64,000 nucleotides of DNA, taken from contig JAHBVH010000032.1 in assembly GCA_019637645.1 (NCBI GenBank), forward strand, positions 27,006 to 91,005, read 5' to 3'. A program made the position numbers and the translations under genes. Positions within the stretch are counted from its first letter, which is position 1. The number at the start of each line of letters is the position of its first letter. The notes beneath the pieces were generated by a model, which had not been told where the DNA came from, made no database searches, and saw only the letters and a list, made by a program, of their open reading frames with translations. This document shows, in pieces, positions 36,713-45,095 of this stretch. Origin of the DNA: Caldilineaceae bacterium. Lineage in GTDB: Bacteria > Chloroflexota > Anaerolineae > Caldilineales > Caldilineaceae.

Positions 36713-37678
36713 TCAGTCAAAAATACCTAGGCTGACATACTTACTGCCATCATCAGGCAAAAGGGTGACAATCACTCCTTGTTCCAGTGCGGCGGCTACG
36801 CGTAGCGCCCCGGCCACGGCTGCCCCCGCACTGACCCCCACAAAGAGCCCTGCTTGTTGCGCCAAACCGCGCGTCAATTGCCAAGCGCTTTCGGCATCGA
36901 TCCGTAGATCTTGATCGTGGACTGTGGGATCATAGATACCAGGGGTAATGGCCGTTTCCAGGTATTTCAGCCCTTCGATCACCGATAGCTCATCCTCTGG
37001 TTGGAGTGCCACCAATTGGATGGTGGGCTTCTGTTCTTTCAGATAGCGCCCCGTCCCGATAAAGGTGCCAGTGGTGCCCAGCCCAGCGACAAAGTGGGTG
37101 AGCGCGCCGTTGGTCTGTTGCCAGATCTCGGGACCAGTGCCGCTATAGTGGGCCAGCCAGTTTGCCGGATTATTATATTGGTTCGCATAGAAGTAACGAT
37201 CCGGCGCGGCGGCCACCAATGCGCGCACTAGTCGAATGGCGCCATCAGACCCCTCTAGGGGATCGGATTCGATTAAGGTGGCCCCATAGGCCCGCGCCAA
37301 AGCCTTACGCTCGGCACTAATATTGGCTGGCATCACGAGGTGAACTTCAATGCCTTTGACCGCGCCAATCAACGCAAAGGCAATCCCCGTATTGCCAGAG
37401 CTACTATCGATGAGAATCTTGCCCGGTGTCAGTTCGCCCTTCCGTTCTGCTTCCTCGACAATGCGCAGGGCAGGCCGTGCCTTCACCGAACCACTGGGGT
37501 TGAACCACTCGGCTTTGGCATAGAGTTTGACGGCGGGGGCAACGCCAAAAGAATGGGCAAAGGGGCTGAGATCCAACAATGGGGTATTGCCAATCCGATC
37601 TAAAATCGTCTCCGTTGTGGGTCGGCTACCCATGATCGTAGGGGGTTGCTCAAAACGAGTTGCTAAGTCTCTCACCAC
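36713..37678 (-). CDS. cysM: cysteine synthase family protein, CysM-like
   Basis: A 321-residue PLP enzyme of the cysteine-synthase family. Motifs: IGNTPLLDL, the Schiff-base Lys in NPSGSVKARPA, SSSGNTGIA for the substrate carboxylate, the phosphate-binding GLGTTGTFIGTG, and VGVSAGAAVAGA. Because it is encoded with CysO, a MoeZ-like activator and a JAMM protease, it probably uses thiocarboxylated CysO rather than free sulfide, as mycobacterial CysM does with O-phosphoserine; that is inference from context. Start choice: GTG 37678 has AGGAG 7 bases upstream, which is better than the more distant TTG 37717 or ATG 37633. Confidence 0.85.
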   Translation of the reverse strand: MVRDLATRFEQPPTIMGSRPTTETILDRIGNTPLLDLSPFAHSFGVAPAVKLYAKAEWFNPSGSVKARPALRIVEEAERKGELTPGKILIDSSSGNTGIAFALIGAVKGIEVHLVMPANISAERKALARAYGATLIESDPLEGSDGAIRLVRALVAAAPDRYFYANQYNNPANWLAHYSGTGPEIWQQTNGALTHFVAGLGTTGTFIGTGRYLKEQKPTIQLVALQPEDELSVIEGLKYLETAITPGIYDPTVHDQDLRIDAESAWQLTRGLAQQAGLFVGVSAGAAVAGALRVAAALEQGVIVTLLPDDGSKYVSLGIFD

Positions 37679-37771
37679 ACGTTTGCTCCTGACTAGGGTT
37701 GACAACAGCAAGCCCAAGGCGGCGCGGTAACAACAGGTGCTACTCCGCTAGGGTTGGCTTGCTGATTGGAC

Positions 37772-39022
37772 CTAGGCCGTCACGCGTTGACTCACATCGG
37801 CGCTGACATGCCCATTCTGGTTGGTGCCGTTGAGCGAAGGCAAGCCACAGAACTGCTCATAGTCGATCAGTTGGGTGACAGTGGGATGCTCACCACAGAC
37901 TGGGCAATCAGGATTCTTCTGCACCTTGAGGGTACGGAAGGTCATATCCAAAGTATCGATCATGAGCAAGCGCCCTATCAAAGGCTCACCAATACCCAAG
38001 ATCAGCTTGATGGCTTCAATGGCTTGGGCCGACCCCACAATCCCCGGCAAGACCCCAAGTACACCCGCTTCGGCGCAGCTGGGAACTTCTCCGGGGGGGG
38101 GGGGATCGGGGTAGAGACAGCGATAGCATGGTCCACCGGCTTGGCCTTTGGCTGCCTCCGCCGGTTGGTAGACGGTGACCTGGCCCTCGAACATAAAGAT
38201 GCTGCCATCGACCAAGGGCTTGCCCAAAAATTGACAGGCGTCGTTAACCAGATAGCGGGTGGGGAAATTATCCGAACCATTGATGACCACATCATAGTCT
38301 TGGATAATGGTCAGGGCATTGTGGCTGGTGATCGGCTCGCGGTAGCCAACGACCTTGACATCGGGGTTAATGTCTTTGATGCGGTCCGCCGCGGATTCTA
38401 CCTTGGGGCGGCCCACATCCTTGTTGCCATGGAGCAACTGGCGTTGTAGATTCGAGACATCGACGGTGTCAAAATCGACAATGCCCAGGGTGCCAACACC
38501 CGCCGCGGCAAGGTACATGGCCGCGGGACTGCCCAAGCCCCCGGCCCCGATTAGCAGCACTTTGCTCTCTAGCAATTTGATCTGACCGGCTTCGCCGACA
38601 TCGTTGAGCAAGGTGTGGCGGCTATAGCGAATGCGCTGATCTTCGGTCAAGACGGTCGGCACTTTAAAACCAAGCCCGGCATTTTTCCAGCCGTTAAAGC
38701 CGCCGATCAAAGAAATGACATTATTGTAGCCCATCTCCTTGAGGTTGCGCGCGGCCAAGGCCGAACGCACGCCGCCCGCACAATAGACCACTAAAGGTTT
38801 ATCGCGGTCGGACTGATGTTGTTCGATCTGGAGTTCGAGATAGCCACGCGGGATAAAGACGGCCTCTGGCAGATGCCCTTGGACAAATTCGTCGCGCTCC
38901 CGCACATCAACGACCGTCAGATCTTCGCCAGTATCTAGGCGGCGTTTTAACTCCTGGGCCGAGATCTCAGTGATCTGGCTCTTCGCTAGTTGGACCAATT
39001 GGTCACGGTTCAGTCTACTCAT
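37772..39022 (-). CDS. moeZ: MoeZ/MoeB-like sulfur-carrier adenylyltransferase with N-terminal rhodanese domain
   Basis: A 416-residue protein. Residues about 15-115 are a rhodanese domain with active-site loop YCAGGVRS. Residues about 125-395 are a ThiF/MoeB domain with the nucleotide-binding IGAGGLGSPAAMYLAAAGVG, SNLQRQLLH, the zinc pairs CYRC and CPVC, and the catalytic-loop Cys in PSCAEAGVLG. It should adenylate the C-terminal glycine of CysO and load sulfur from its own rhodanese persulfide. The order is reversed compared with mycobacterial MoeZ and human MOCS3, where rhodanese is C-terminal. The start overlaps the cysO stop (ATGA), and the ribosome-binding AGGAG lies inside the cysO tail. 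Confidence 0.9.
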   Translation of the reverse strand: MSRLNRDQLVQLAKSQITEISAQELKRRLDTGEDLTVVDVRERDEFVQGHLPEAVFIPRGYLELQIEQHQSDRDKPLVVYCAGGVRSALAARNLKEMGYNNVISLIGGFNGWKNAGLGFKVPTVLTEDQRIRYSRHTLLNDVGEAGQIKLLESKVLLIGAGGLGSPAAMYLAAAGVGTLGIVDFDTVDVSNLQRQLLHGNKDVGRPKVESAADRIKDINPDVKVVGYREPITSHNALTIIQDYDVVINGSDNFPTRYLVNDACQFLGKPLVDGSIFMFEGQVTVYQPAEAAKGQAGGPCYRCLYPDPPPPGEVPSCAEAGVLGVLPGIVGSAQAIEAIKLILGIGEPLIGRLLMIDTLDMTFRTLKVQKNPDCPVCGEHPTVTQLIDYEQFCGLPSLNGTNQNGHVSADVSQRVTA

Positions 39023-39324
39023 TGCTGGACTCCTGAAGTAATACGGCGTTCCTGCCCGCCAGCCATCGCTGGCACAATCGAAACTCGGTCGCTGGCTTGG
39101 ACTGGTGTCGCCAGCCCTTGCCGGGTGCGGATTTCATCGTCGTTCACAAAAATATTGATAAAGCGTTTGACGTTGCCGTCGTCATCTAAAATTTTTGCGG
39201 AAATGCCGGGGTATTGCGCGTCGACGGCTTGCAGCAAGGTGCTGATGTCTTTGCCTTCTACTGTTACTTTAGCTTGACCACCAGTTAGGCGGCGCAAGGG
39301 TGTGGGCACTAACACTGTTGCCAT
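39019..39324 (-). CDS. cysO: sulfur carrier protein CysO/MoaD-like, with C-terminal extension
   Basis: A 101-residue beta-grasp protein (MATVLVPTPLRRLTGG, then INIFVNDDEIR and SIVPAMAGG). In CysO and MoaD the protein ends at the diglycine that becomes the thiocarboxylate. Here the diglycine is followed by 11 residues, QERRITSGVQQ, which would have to be removed before activation. A JAMM peptidase of the type that trims or releases such carriers is encoded just upstream. The gene is first in the cysO-moeZ-cysM group and follows the attenuator leader. AAGGAG lies 10 bases before the ATG. Confidence 0.88.
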   Translation of the reverse strand: MATVLVPTPLRRLTGGQAKVTVEGKDISTLLQAVDAQYPGISAKILDDDGNVKRFINIFVNDDEIRTRQGLATPVQASDRVSIVPAMAGGQERRITSGVQQ

Positions 39325-39367
39325 GAAACTATATCTCCTTGAACAATTACTCGAGGCGTAATAGGAT

Positions 39368-39406
39368 AAAAATAAAAATCGACTTCATCAAAACGATGAA
39401 GTCGAT
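39368..39406 (-). terminator. intrinsic terminator in the cysO leader
   Basis: On the minus strand ATCGACTTCATC (39406-39395), loop GTTTT and GATGAAGTCGAT (39389-39378) form a perfect 12-bp stem followed by TTTTATTTTT (39377-39368). This is the clearest Rho-independent terminator in the window, and it sits between the promoter and cysO, which implies transcription attenuation. Confidence 0.85.
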
Positions 39407-39590
39407 AGCGAACTAAGCGTCCGGTTGTGTCGGTTCTCTAACTCAATGGGCTGAAGCGGCGTGGTTATATAAACGACAGCGCAACAACGACATGGCTCAG
39501 AGCAATTTGTATCGGTTTCATCGCGTTGGATTGTTGGCAAACGCCAATGGCGGGGCAACCAGCTTCGGCTGGTTAGCTCCCGCTATCGAC
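39401..39590 (-). promoter_or_regulatory. long-range stem competing with the cysO terminator (candidate antiterminator)
   Basis: GTCGATAGCG (39590-39581) pairs perfectly with CGCTATCGAC (39410-39401), enclosing about 170 bases of further structure. The 3' arm shares its last six bases with the 5' arm of the terminator, so the two cannot form together. The 5' arm overlaps the final Cys, Arg and stop codons of the leader peptide. A ribosome at the stop codon would block this stem and allow termination. One stalled at the first Cys codons would leave it free. Confidence 0.6.
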
Positions 39591-39621
39591 ACAAGCAACA
39601 ACAAAATGGCGCATGAAACAC
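39583..39621 (-). CDS. poly-cysteine leader peptide of the cysO operon
   Basis: A 12-codon frame starting with GTG reads MFHAPFCCCLCR and stops at TAG (39585-39583). AGGAG (39636-39632) lies 10 bases upstream of the GTG. Four of twelve residues are Cys, immediately ahead of a terminator that controls cysteine-biosynthesis genes. Poly-cysteine leader ORFs are known to act as cysteine-responsive attenuators in mycobacteria. The proposal is by analogy plus the visible RNA elements; translation has not been shown. Confidence 0.65.
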   Translation of the reverse strand: MFHAPFCCCLCR

Positions 39622-39779
39622 TGTACACAAACTCCTAGATCTAGGTGTGTGTGGCAAAATATCGATCAACTATCCATACGATGCGTACAAAGATCTTGGG
39701 TTCCCCATGCGGGGTTTCTCAAGGATCGTAAGGGTATTTTTCTGTATAGGCACTATAAAATTTATATCGCCTTTTGTCT

Positions 39780-39809
39780 AGTATACTTCCTTCCTATCCC
39801 GCTTGTCAA
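39780..39809 (-). promoter_or_regulatory. sigma-70 promoter of the cysO leader
   Basis: A perfect TTGACA (39809-39804) and TATACT (39785-39780) with an 18-base spacer, just after the JAMM-protease stop codon. The transcript would begin near 39773 and carry a leader of about 450 bases containing the leader peptide and terminator. Confidence 0.7.
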
Positions 39810-39853
39810 TCCGCGCTGACAATGGGGGTATTTCAGCGTTGCGGCGAATTTCA

Positions 39854-40450
39854 TTAGGCAGTGACCGCAATCGCATATTCCTCTAGCGAGACGGCTCGGG
39901 CATCCATGTCGCCATACGCGGTTGAATAGACCACATAAAAGGGCCGCGGTACTTCCTCTGCTACGGATTGCAGGGCCGCAGGGATAGCTGCTTCGGCACT
40001 CTGGTAGTAGGCAAAGAGTTGAGGCCGTGTTTCATAAAAACTTAGCGTCTGTTGGAGGGCAGCGACATCCAAATCCAAGAAATGGGGTGTCATGCGAAAG
40101 GCGCGCAGGACGGGCGCTTCGTCATATTCTAGCGAACAGATAAAATAGATACTGTCGGGGTAATAGGCGTTCCAGGCATCAGTGGCCGAAGGATAGGCAA
40201 CGGAGATGGGATGGGAGTGATAGACACCCATCATTTCGTCGCCTGCTTCCTCAAACTGAAATTGTAACAATAGCGTTTGTTGATCAACGGCGTAGTTGTT
40301 GACGCGATCTTCCGCAATATTTTGACCGCGAAATATTGCTTCAGCAACGAGCCCGCGCCCACGCAGGACGCCACAGATCTCCTCGGGCTTTCCCTCACGC
40401 GCATGGGCGACGATAGCATCGTAAAGTGATTGCGGTAGTTGTACGCTCAT
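39854..40450 (-). CDS. mec: JAMM/Mov34 metallopeptidase (Mec-like)
   Basis: A 198-residue cytosolic peptidase with the JAMM motif: catalytic Glu in [10 protein letters not shown] and [17 protein letters not shown] (His-x-His, then Ser and Asp). In mycobacteria Mec cleaves cysteine from the CysO-cysteine adduct. In Pseudomonas, QbsD removes residues masking the diglycine of QbsE. Because the CysO here has a tail after its diglycine, this enzyme could do both jobs. It is encoded on the same strand as cysO but upstream of the cysO promoter, so it is probably transcribed separately, not under the attenuator. Confidence 0.88.
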   Translation of the reverse strand: MSVQLPQSLYDAIVAHAREGKPEEICGVLRGRGLVAEAIFRGQNIAEDRVNNYAVDQQTLLLQFQFEEAGDEMMGVYHSHPISVAYPSATDAWNAYYPDSIYFICSLEYDEAPVLRAFRMTPHFLDLDVAALQQTLSFYETRPQLFAYYQSAEAAIPAALQSVAEEVPRPFYVVYSTAYGDMDARAVSLEEYAIAVTA

Positions 40451-40534
40451 CCTTTGCTCGGTTCATTCCATTGGGGCGCGCTGACCAAATCCGTCAATGG
40501 GCGTCTCTGCCATTGCGCCTAGCGATTGGGGATA

Positions 40535-40579
40535 CACACTTGGGCAAGCGCTGTCAGGCTTTCAAAAGCTGGCAGCGTC
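40535..40579. repeat. dispersed palindromic repeat, degenerate copy
   Basis: ACACTTGGGCAAG precedes an imperfect stem, AGCGCTGTCAGGCTTT (40547-40562) against a partner around 40566-40577. It combines the outer CACTTGGGC arm with the variant AGCGCTG core found after cysM. It lies 85 bases upstream of the JAMM-peptidase start. Confidence 0.5.
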
Positions 40580-40999
40580 TTTGGTTGGCGGTGGCGGGGA
40601 CCACCGCGCCAACGGGTACAAGCTCTCCGGTAGTATATCAACCCTCTGCCGAAACGAAAAACAAACGCTTATCTCGCTTTGTTGTCTGACCGGATGCCGT
40701 CTCTGGGTTTTCATCGAGCTACAGTAGGATTGCTCGCAAATTCGGCGTACTTTACTTGACACCGTGAGCTTCGTTCTTATACAATCACGTAAGCTTATTC
40801 GCTGCTCTCCGTCACTATGCTACCCAGATTTAGAGCTAATTGAACTGTTGCATAAAGTGTTTGTCAGGTTATGGCAACGCTTACACAATGTGCACAAGGT
40901 TTCATGATGTAGCCGTTGTATGCCCGCTCCAATGAATTTTTGTTGATCAGTGGCGCGGTTATTTTTGATGTCATTCACCCAATCGAAGGAGAATCAGGT
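40580..40999. other. divergent intergenic region before the TRAP binding protein
   Basis: About 420 bases with no gene recognised. It contains the candidate promoter at 40756-40785 and then an untranslated leader of about 200 bases that contains many AT-rich stretches. A small GC-rich inverted segment (GGCGGTGGCGGGGACCACCG, about 40588-40607) has unknown significance. Confidence 0.35.
40756..40785 (+). promoter_or_regulatory. candidate promoter for the TRAP binding-protein gene
   Basis: A perfect TTGACA (40756-40761) and TACAAT (40780-40785) separated by 18 bases; the alternative -10 TATACA is 16 bases away. The transcript would start near 40792, about 208 bases before the start codon. Confidence 0.6.
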
Positions 41000-42133
41000 A
41001 TGAATCGTCGTGAATTTATGCAAAATCTGGCTATTCGTACTACGGCTGCCACGGCGCTCGGCCTTGCGGCTGGTTGTGCGGCCCAGGAAGCCGGTGTTGC
41101 CCCCCAAGCGGACCAAGCCCTGGCGCAGGATCTACCCGAACTGAATTGGGATATGCCCACCAGTTGGCCGGTCGCGCTCGATACGATTTTCGGTGGCGTA
41201 CAAACCTTTACCGAAACCGTGAGTACGCTCAGTGGTGGCCGCTTCAAGATCAGCCCGCGCGCCGCAGGGGAAGTTGCTCCTGGCACCGAGGTCTTGAATG
41301 TGGTGCAAGAAGGCGCTTTCCCGATTGGCCATTCCGCGTCTTACTACTATATCGGCAAAAGCCCCGTGACGGCCTTTGGCACAACCGTGCCCTTTGGCCT
41401 GAGCGCCCAACAACAAAATGCTTGGCTCTATGATGGCGGTGGTCTAGCCTTGATGCAAGAAGTCTATGCCAAGCTCTTTAATGTCATCCAATTCCCGGCG
41501 GGCAATACGGGGATTCAGATGGGTGGCTGGTTCCGCCGTGAGATCAACACCGTGGCCGACCTCCAAGGGTTGAAGATGCGCATTCCCGGCCTCGGCGGCC
41601 AAGTCATGTCCAAACTCGGGGTGACGGTACAGACTATTGCTGGTGGTGAGATCTTCCAGGCGTTGCAGACAGGCACTGTGGATGCTGCTGAGTGGGTTGG
41701 GCCTTATGATGATGAAAAGCTTGGCTTGCAGAAGGCCGCACAATTTTACTACTACCCTGGCTGGTGGGAGCCGGGAGCGTCACTCGAGATCCAGCTCAAC
41801 TTAGATGAGTGGAATAAGCTACCGGCCTTCTATCAGGAGGTGATCAAGGTCGCTGCCTACACCGCGAACATCACCATGCTCTCTAGCTACGATGCCAAGA
41901 ACAACGATGCGCTCAATCGTCTTGTTGAAGGAGGCACCCAATTGCGCCCCTACAGCCAAGAGATTCTGGAAGCCGCCGAAGCCGCATCTTTTGCCCTCTA
42001 TGACGAATTGGCCGCTAAAGATGCCGACTTTGCCAAAGTCTATGAGTCATGGAAGATTTTCCGCGAACGCATCTTCGCCTGGAGCAACCTCAATGAGGGC
42101 AGCCTCCTCCGCTACTATAGCAACAAAGCCTAA
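41000..42133 (+). CDS. TRAP transporter substrate-binding protein, TakP-like
   Basis: A 377-residue periplasmic-type binding protein. The N-terminus [20 protein letters not shown] carries a twin-arginine motif, then the lipobox-like LAAGCA, so Tat export and lipid anchoring are predicted. The body resembles the TakP group that binds 2-oxoacids with a cation ([57 protein letters not shown]). The Arg in GGWFRRE is the expected carboxylate ligand. ATG 41000 has GAAGGAG upstream and gives the Tat signal at the terminus, so the frame from 40916 is not used. It converges on the permease genes instead of preceding them. Confidence 0.9.
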   Translation: MNRREFMQNLAIRTTAATALGLAAGCAAQEAGVAPQADQALAQDLPELNWDMPTSWPVALDTIFGGVQTFTETVSTLSGGRFKISPRAAGEVAPGTEVLNVVQEGAFPIGHSASYYYIGKSPVTAFGTTVPFGLSAQQQNAWLYDGGGLALMQEVYAKLFNVIQFPAGNTGIQMGGWFRREINTVADLQGLKMRIPGLGGQVMSKLGVTVQTIAGGEIFQALQTGTVDAAEWVGPYDDEKLGLQKAAQFYYYPGWWEPGASLEIQLNLDEWNKLPAFYQEVIKVAAYTANITMLSSYDAKNNDALNRLVEGGTQLRPYSQEILEAAEAASFALYDELAAKDADFAKVYESWKIFRERIFAWSNLNEGSLLRYYSNKA

Positions 42134-42162
42134 GAATGGGCTAGAAGGTACAGACCGCTAGC

Positions 42163-42322
42163 GTTGACGGGTTTTATGAAGATTGCGAAAATGTTTCGGG
42201 ATATGCTGACCGCCCGGCGTTGAAGCGCCAAGCTAGGGCACAACACCCGCTGCCTTTCGGGGGGCCGTTAGGCGCGGGCGGCTTACCGATTTTCATCGTT
42301 ACCCTTCATAAAATCTGTTAAC
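42163..42322. repeat. 160-bp element with 19-bp terminal inverted repeats
   Basis: The left end (42163-42181, GTTGACGGGTTTTATGAAG) and right end (42304-42322) are inverted repeats matching at 16 of 19 positions. The interior is GC-rich and contains small hairpins (for example GGCGTTGAAGCGCC, 42217-42230). It fills the gap between convergent TRAP genes. It could be a bidirectional terminator or a small MITE; no target-site duplication is visible. Confidence 0.5.
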
Positions 42323-42331
42323 TCTTCGGCG

Positions 42332-43804
42332 TTACCCCACCACAGCGCTGCTGTGATTCATTCTCCGCAAGATGCGCCCCACGACCACAAGGCCCAAGCC
42401 CGCAAGCAGGCTGACCAGCCAAATACTCATCAGATTGCCACTGCCTTGGCCGACGCCATTGTTTATTCGCATCTCTGCCGATAGGTCCACCAACCAATTG
42501 ACTGTTTGGGGGAAGATGATCACTAGGATCAGCACCGCGATCTGAATAAACATAAAGGGTAGCGCGCCGCGGTGAATATCGAGGGTGCTCACTTCTTTGG
42601 GTGCAACGCTTTGGAGATAGAAGAGCGAGAAGCCAACCGGTGGTGAAATAAAGGCGGTCTGTAGATTGACCGCCATCATGATCGAGAACCAAGTTTTATC
42701 AATCCCCAGTGCTTCCATGGCTGGCACAAAGAGGGGCATGACAATAAAACAGATCTCGGTAAATTCAAGCGGAATGCCCAAAATAAAGACGGCGAGGTTG
42801 GCAATGACGAGAAAGCCAATCAAACCGCCCGGCGCATTGACAAGCAACTCCGTGATTAATGTCTTGCCACCGAGCGCATCAAAGATCAGGCTAAAGAGCG
42901 AGGCGCAGAAGAGAATCATCACGACCAGCGCTGTGGTTAACATGGTGGACCACGCCGACTCCTTGACGAGCTTCCAGGAAAACTTCCCATCAATGGCCGC
43001 CAAGATACAGGCCCCAACTGCGCCAACGGTACCAGCCTCGGTTGGTGTGGCAATGCCATTAAAGATGCTCCCTAGCACGGCGATGATCAACAACACGGGC
43101 GGCAAGACCGAATTGATGGTCAAGAGCACCAGGGGCCAACCTTTGATGTTGCGCTCCTCTGGGGGGAGAGCGGGCGCCGCGTCGGGGCGAAAATAGGCGA
43201 CGACGAGGATATAGATAGCAAAGCCACCTGCCAATAGGAGGCCAGGAACGACTGCGCCTAAAAAGAGATCCCCAACATCTACCCCCATTTGATCGCTGAG
43301 CAAGATCAAGACTAAACTCGGAGGAATGAGCTGAGCCAAGGTCCCAGATGCAACAATGGCCCCTGATGCTAGGCGCTTGTCATAGCCATAGCGCAACATG
43401 GTGCGCAGTGTCAACATGCCCATGACAATAATGGTCGCCGCGACAACGCCCGTGGTCGCGGCCAGCAGTGTACCGACAATCACCACGGCCAGCCCTAACC
43501 CACCCCGCAACGGCCCGAGTAGAATGCCCAGGGCTGTCAATAGCTCTTCGGCTAGGCCCGATTTTTCTAGGACCGCGCCCAGAAAGATAAAGTAAGGAAT
43601 CGCCAACAACGTAAAGTTGGACATGGTGCCAAACCAGATAAAGATGAGCGCCCGCAAGCGGTTTGGATCAATAATGTCGAATGCATAGCCAATAATGCCA
43701 AAGATGATGGCCGTACCCGCGAAGGAAAAGGCGACCGGATACCCACTCATCAAGATTAAAATAAATCCGGCAAACATGGCAACTGCCAGCCACTCGTAGC
43801 CCAT
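42332..43804 (-). CDS. TRAP transporter large permease (DctM-like)
   Basis: A 490-residue membrane protein with about twelve to thirteen hydrophobic helices ([20 protein letters not shown] at the start; [40 protein letters not shown], the conserved PPS segment; [17 protein letters not shown]). It is the Na+-coupled translocation subunit for the solute delivered by the TRAP binding protein. ATG 43804 has AAGGAG 7 bases upstream and is preferred over 43840. It is downstream of the small permease with an 80-base gap. A C-terminal extension with one extra helix ends at SSAVVG. Confidence 0.92.
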   Translation of the reverse strand: MGYEWLAVAMFAGFILILMSGYPVAFSFAGTAIIFGIIGYAFDIIDPNRLRALIFIWFGTMSNFTLLAIPYFIFLGAVLEKSGLAEELLTALGILLGPLRGGLGLAVVIVGTLLAATTGVVAATIIVMGMLTLRTMLRYGYDKRLASGAIVASGTLAQLIPPSLVLILLSDQMGVDVGDLFLGAVVPGLLLAGGFAIYILVVAYFRPDAAPALPPEERNIKGWPLVLLTINSVLPPVLLIIAVLGSIFNGIATPTEAGTVGAVGACILAAIDGKFSWKLVKESAWSTMLTTALVVMILFCASLFSLIFDALGGKTLITELLVNAPGGLIGFLVIANLAVFILGIPLEFTEICFIVMPLFVPAMEALGIDKTWFSIMMAVNLQTAFISPPVGFSLFYLQSVAPKEVSTLDIHRGALPFMFIQIAVLILVIIFPQTVNWLVDLSAEMRINNGVGQGSGNLMSIWLVSLLAGLGLVVVGRILRRMNHSSAVVG

Positions 43805-43883
43805 GAACGCGCTCCTTATCCGCTGTGGGATGGTTGTCAATCAATCAGGTGATGATAGCAGTGATAGCGTGGGATGGTTAGCG

Positions 43884-44453
43884 TTATTCTGCCGCCCGCT
43901 CATAGCCTTGGCTTGCGAGCCGATGTTTGACTTCACTGTAGCCCCGCATGAGAGCGTAGTATTTAATAGCCTGTGCTATCCCTTGCACCAGTAAAAACGA
44001 AAAGGCAATGATCACCAATGACTTGACTGGCGCGCGCGGCAGTCCATTGGCATCGCTGGACATCTCCCAAGTGATCCAGGAGCGCAGGACAGGTGTAATC
44101 GTCACATAGAGCCCCAAAATACAAAAAGGGATGAGAAAGAGGACCGTTCCCCAAAAGTCCAACTGGGCGCGCTGCGTTTCGTTCCAGCGGCTATAGAAAA
44201 AATCAACCCGGACATTGATATGGTGTTTGAGGATATAGGCAAAGCCCAAAAAGAAGATGGCCGAGAAAAGGTACCACTGCAACTCGATATAGGCATTCGA
44301 GGCGAGCGTTATGCCAATAAGCTTGCCGACGTAGCGGGTAACTACATTGTAAAAGCCAACCAAGACAACCAGAACGACGAGAAAGGCCGAGGCCCCTCCT
44401 TGCCACTCGGTAAAGCGATCAACCGCATCGGCAAATTTTAAGAGAGCTTTCAC
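43884..44453 (-). CDS. TRAP transporter small permease (DctQ-like)
   Basis: A 189-residue membrane protein with four helices (ASAFLVVLVVLVGFYNVVTR; WYLFSAIFFLGFAYIL; LFLIPFCILGLYVTI; SLVIIAFSFLLVQGIAQ) and the typical HHINVRVDFFYSRW segment after helix 2. It pairs with the large permease and, by context, with the TakP-like binding protein. A candidate promoter lies about 280 bases upstream. Confidence 0.9.
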   Translation of the reverse strand: MKALLKFADAVDRFTEWQGGASAFLVVLVVLVGFYNVVTRYVGKLIGITLASNAYIELQWYLFSAIFFLGFAYILKHHINVRVDFFYSRWNETQRAQLDFWGTVLFLIPFCILGLYVTITPVLRSWITWEMSSDANGLPRAPVKSLVIIAFSFLLVQGIAQAIKYYALMRGYSEVKHRLASQGYERAAE

Positions 44454-44733
44454 GTATCGCTTCTTTCTGCTGCGTATTTGTTGGTAATATCACGCGTAAC
44501 GCACCTGCAGAATTCTGTCTTAACCGGCAGGAGCGTCAATCGACCAAGTTTGATCTCAGCGGTGTTTTGCTGGGAAGGGCTAGCGCGTCGCCACGCTTGA
44601 GTGGTTTCGCAAAACCGCCTCTCTGTGCGAGGACCGAGAAGCGGTTGGTCATAAACCGATAGCAAGTGTTGATAGGGAGTGGCTGCGCGGCTATTCACCC
44701 GAGACACTGGGCTGCAATGTCATGAATAGTGGT
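44454..44733. other. untranslated leader of the dctQM genes
   Basis: About 280 bases between the predicted transcription start (near 44727) and dctQ. No small gene was recognised. GC-rich segments (about 44585-44650, with CGGTTTTGC and GCAAAACCG-like complementarity) could fold, but no known riboswitch pattern was seen. Confidence 0.3.
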
Positions 44734-44763
44734 AGTATAAGCGAAAGGGAAGGAAACGAGCAA
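44734..44763 (-). promoter_or_regulatory. candidate promoter of dctQM
   Basis: On the minus strand TTGCTC (44763-44758) and TATACT (44739-44734), spacer 18 bases. The -10 box is strong, the -35 box moderate. Confidence 0.5.
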
Positions 44764-44792
44764 CTTACTTTTTTCCTCCGGATCAATCCATT

Positions 44793-44880
44793 GTAGAAGT
44801 TACGCACCTGAGCAGCGTGACCAGAGACCTGACAGGTTTAACAAACCTGTCAGGTCTGGCCCAAGTGCGTAACTTCTAAC
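44793..44880. repeat. dispersed palindromic repeat, full-length copy
   Basis: Core AGACCTGACAGGTTT (44825-44839), loop AAC, and the perfect complement (44843-44857). Outer arms TAGAAGTTACGCAC (44794-44807) and GTGCGTAACTTCTA (about 44866-44879) are perfectly complementary. This is the best reference copy of the family in the window, about 88 bases long. Confidence 0.85.
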
Positions 44881-44883
44881 ATT

Positions 44884-44957
44884 GTTGATTCAGCGCACCG
44901 TCCCTTTAGAGCGGTGCGCTGAATCAACACCGGCTCAAGCCCGCTTCAGCCGGTGTT
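44884..44957 (-). terminator. two adjacent hairpins downstream of argS
   Basis: A perfect 17-bp stem (44884-44900 against 44912-44928, 11-base loop) overlaps a second 10-bp stem (AACACCGGCT, 44926-44935, against 44948-44957). Sharing bases makes them partly exclusive. They lie about 140 bases after the argS stop. No T-run; probably the 3' end of the argS message. Confidence 0.5.
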
Positions 44958-45095
44958 GTTTGCTAGCCCTGTGTCTTTAGGCCAAGGCGGTTTGAGAACG
45001 ACCGCGGCAGGGGGAATGCCACAAACTGAATCAATCGGGCATCGCCTGTCGTCAACCGCACCCATGAACCTGGCTCATCCAGGTGCGCCTCACAA

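Noticed and set aside
39401..39590. SAM, TPP, lysine or T-box riboswitch in the cysO leader
   Set aside because: The leader has a terminator and a closing stem, but none of the conserved core sequences of these classes could be matched on the minus strand. No T-box sequence (TGGNACCGCG) is present. A poly-Cys leader peptide explains the elements better.
42220..42290. Integron attC-like site (GTTAGGC)
   Set aside because: Only one core-like heptamer is present; the matching RYYYAAC partner and the folded attC layout are absent.
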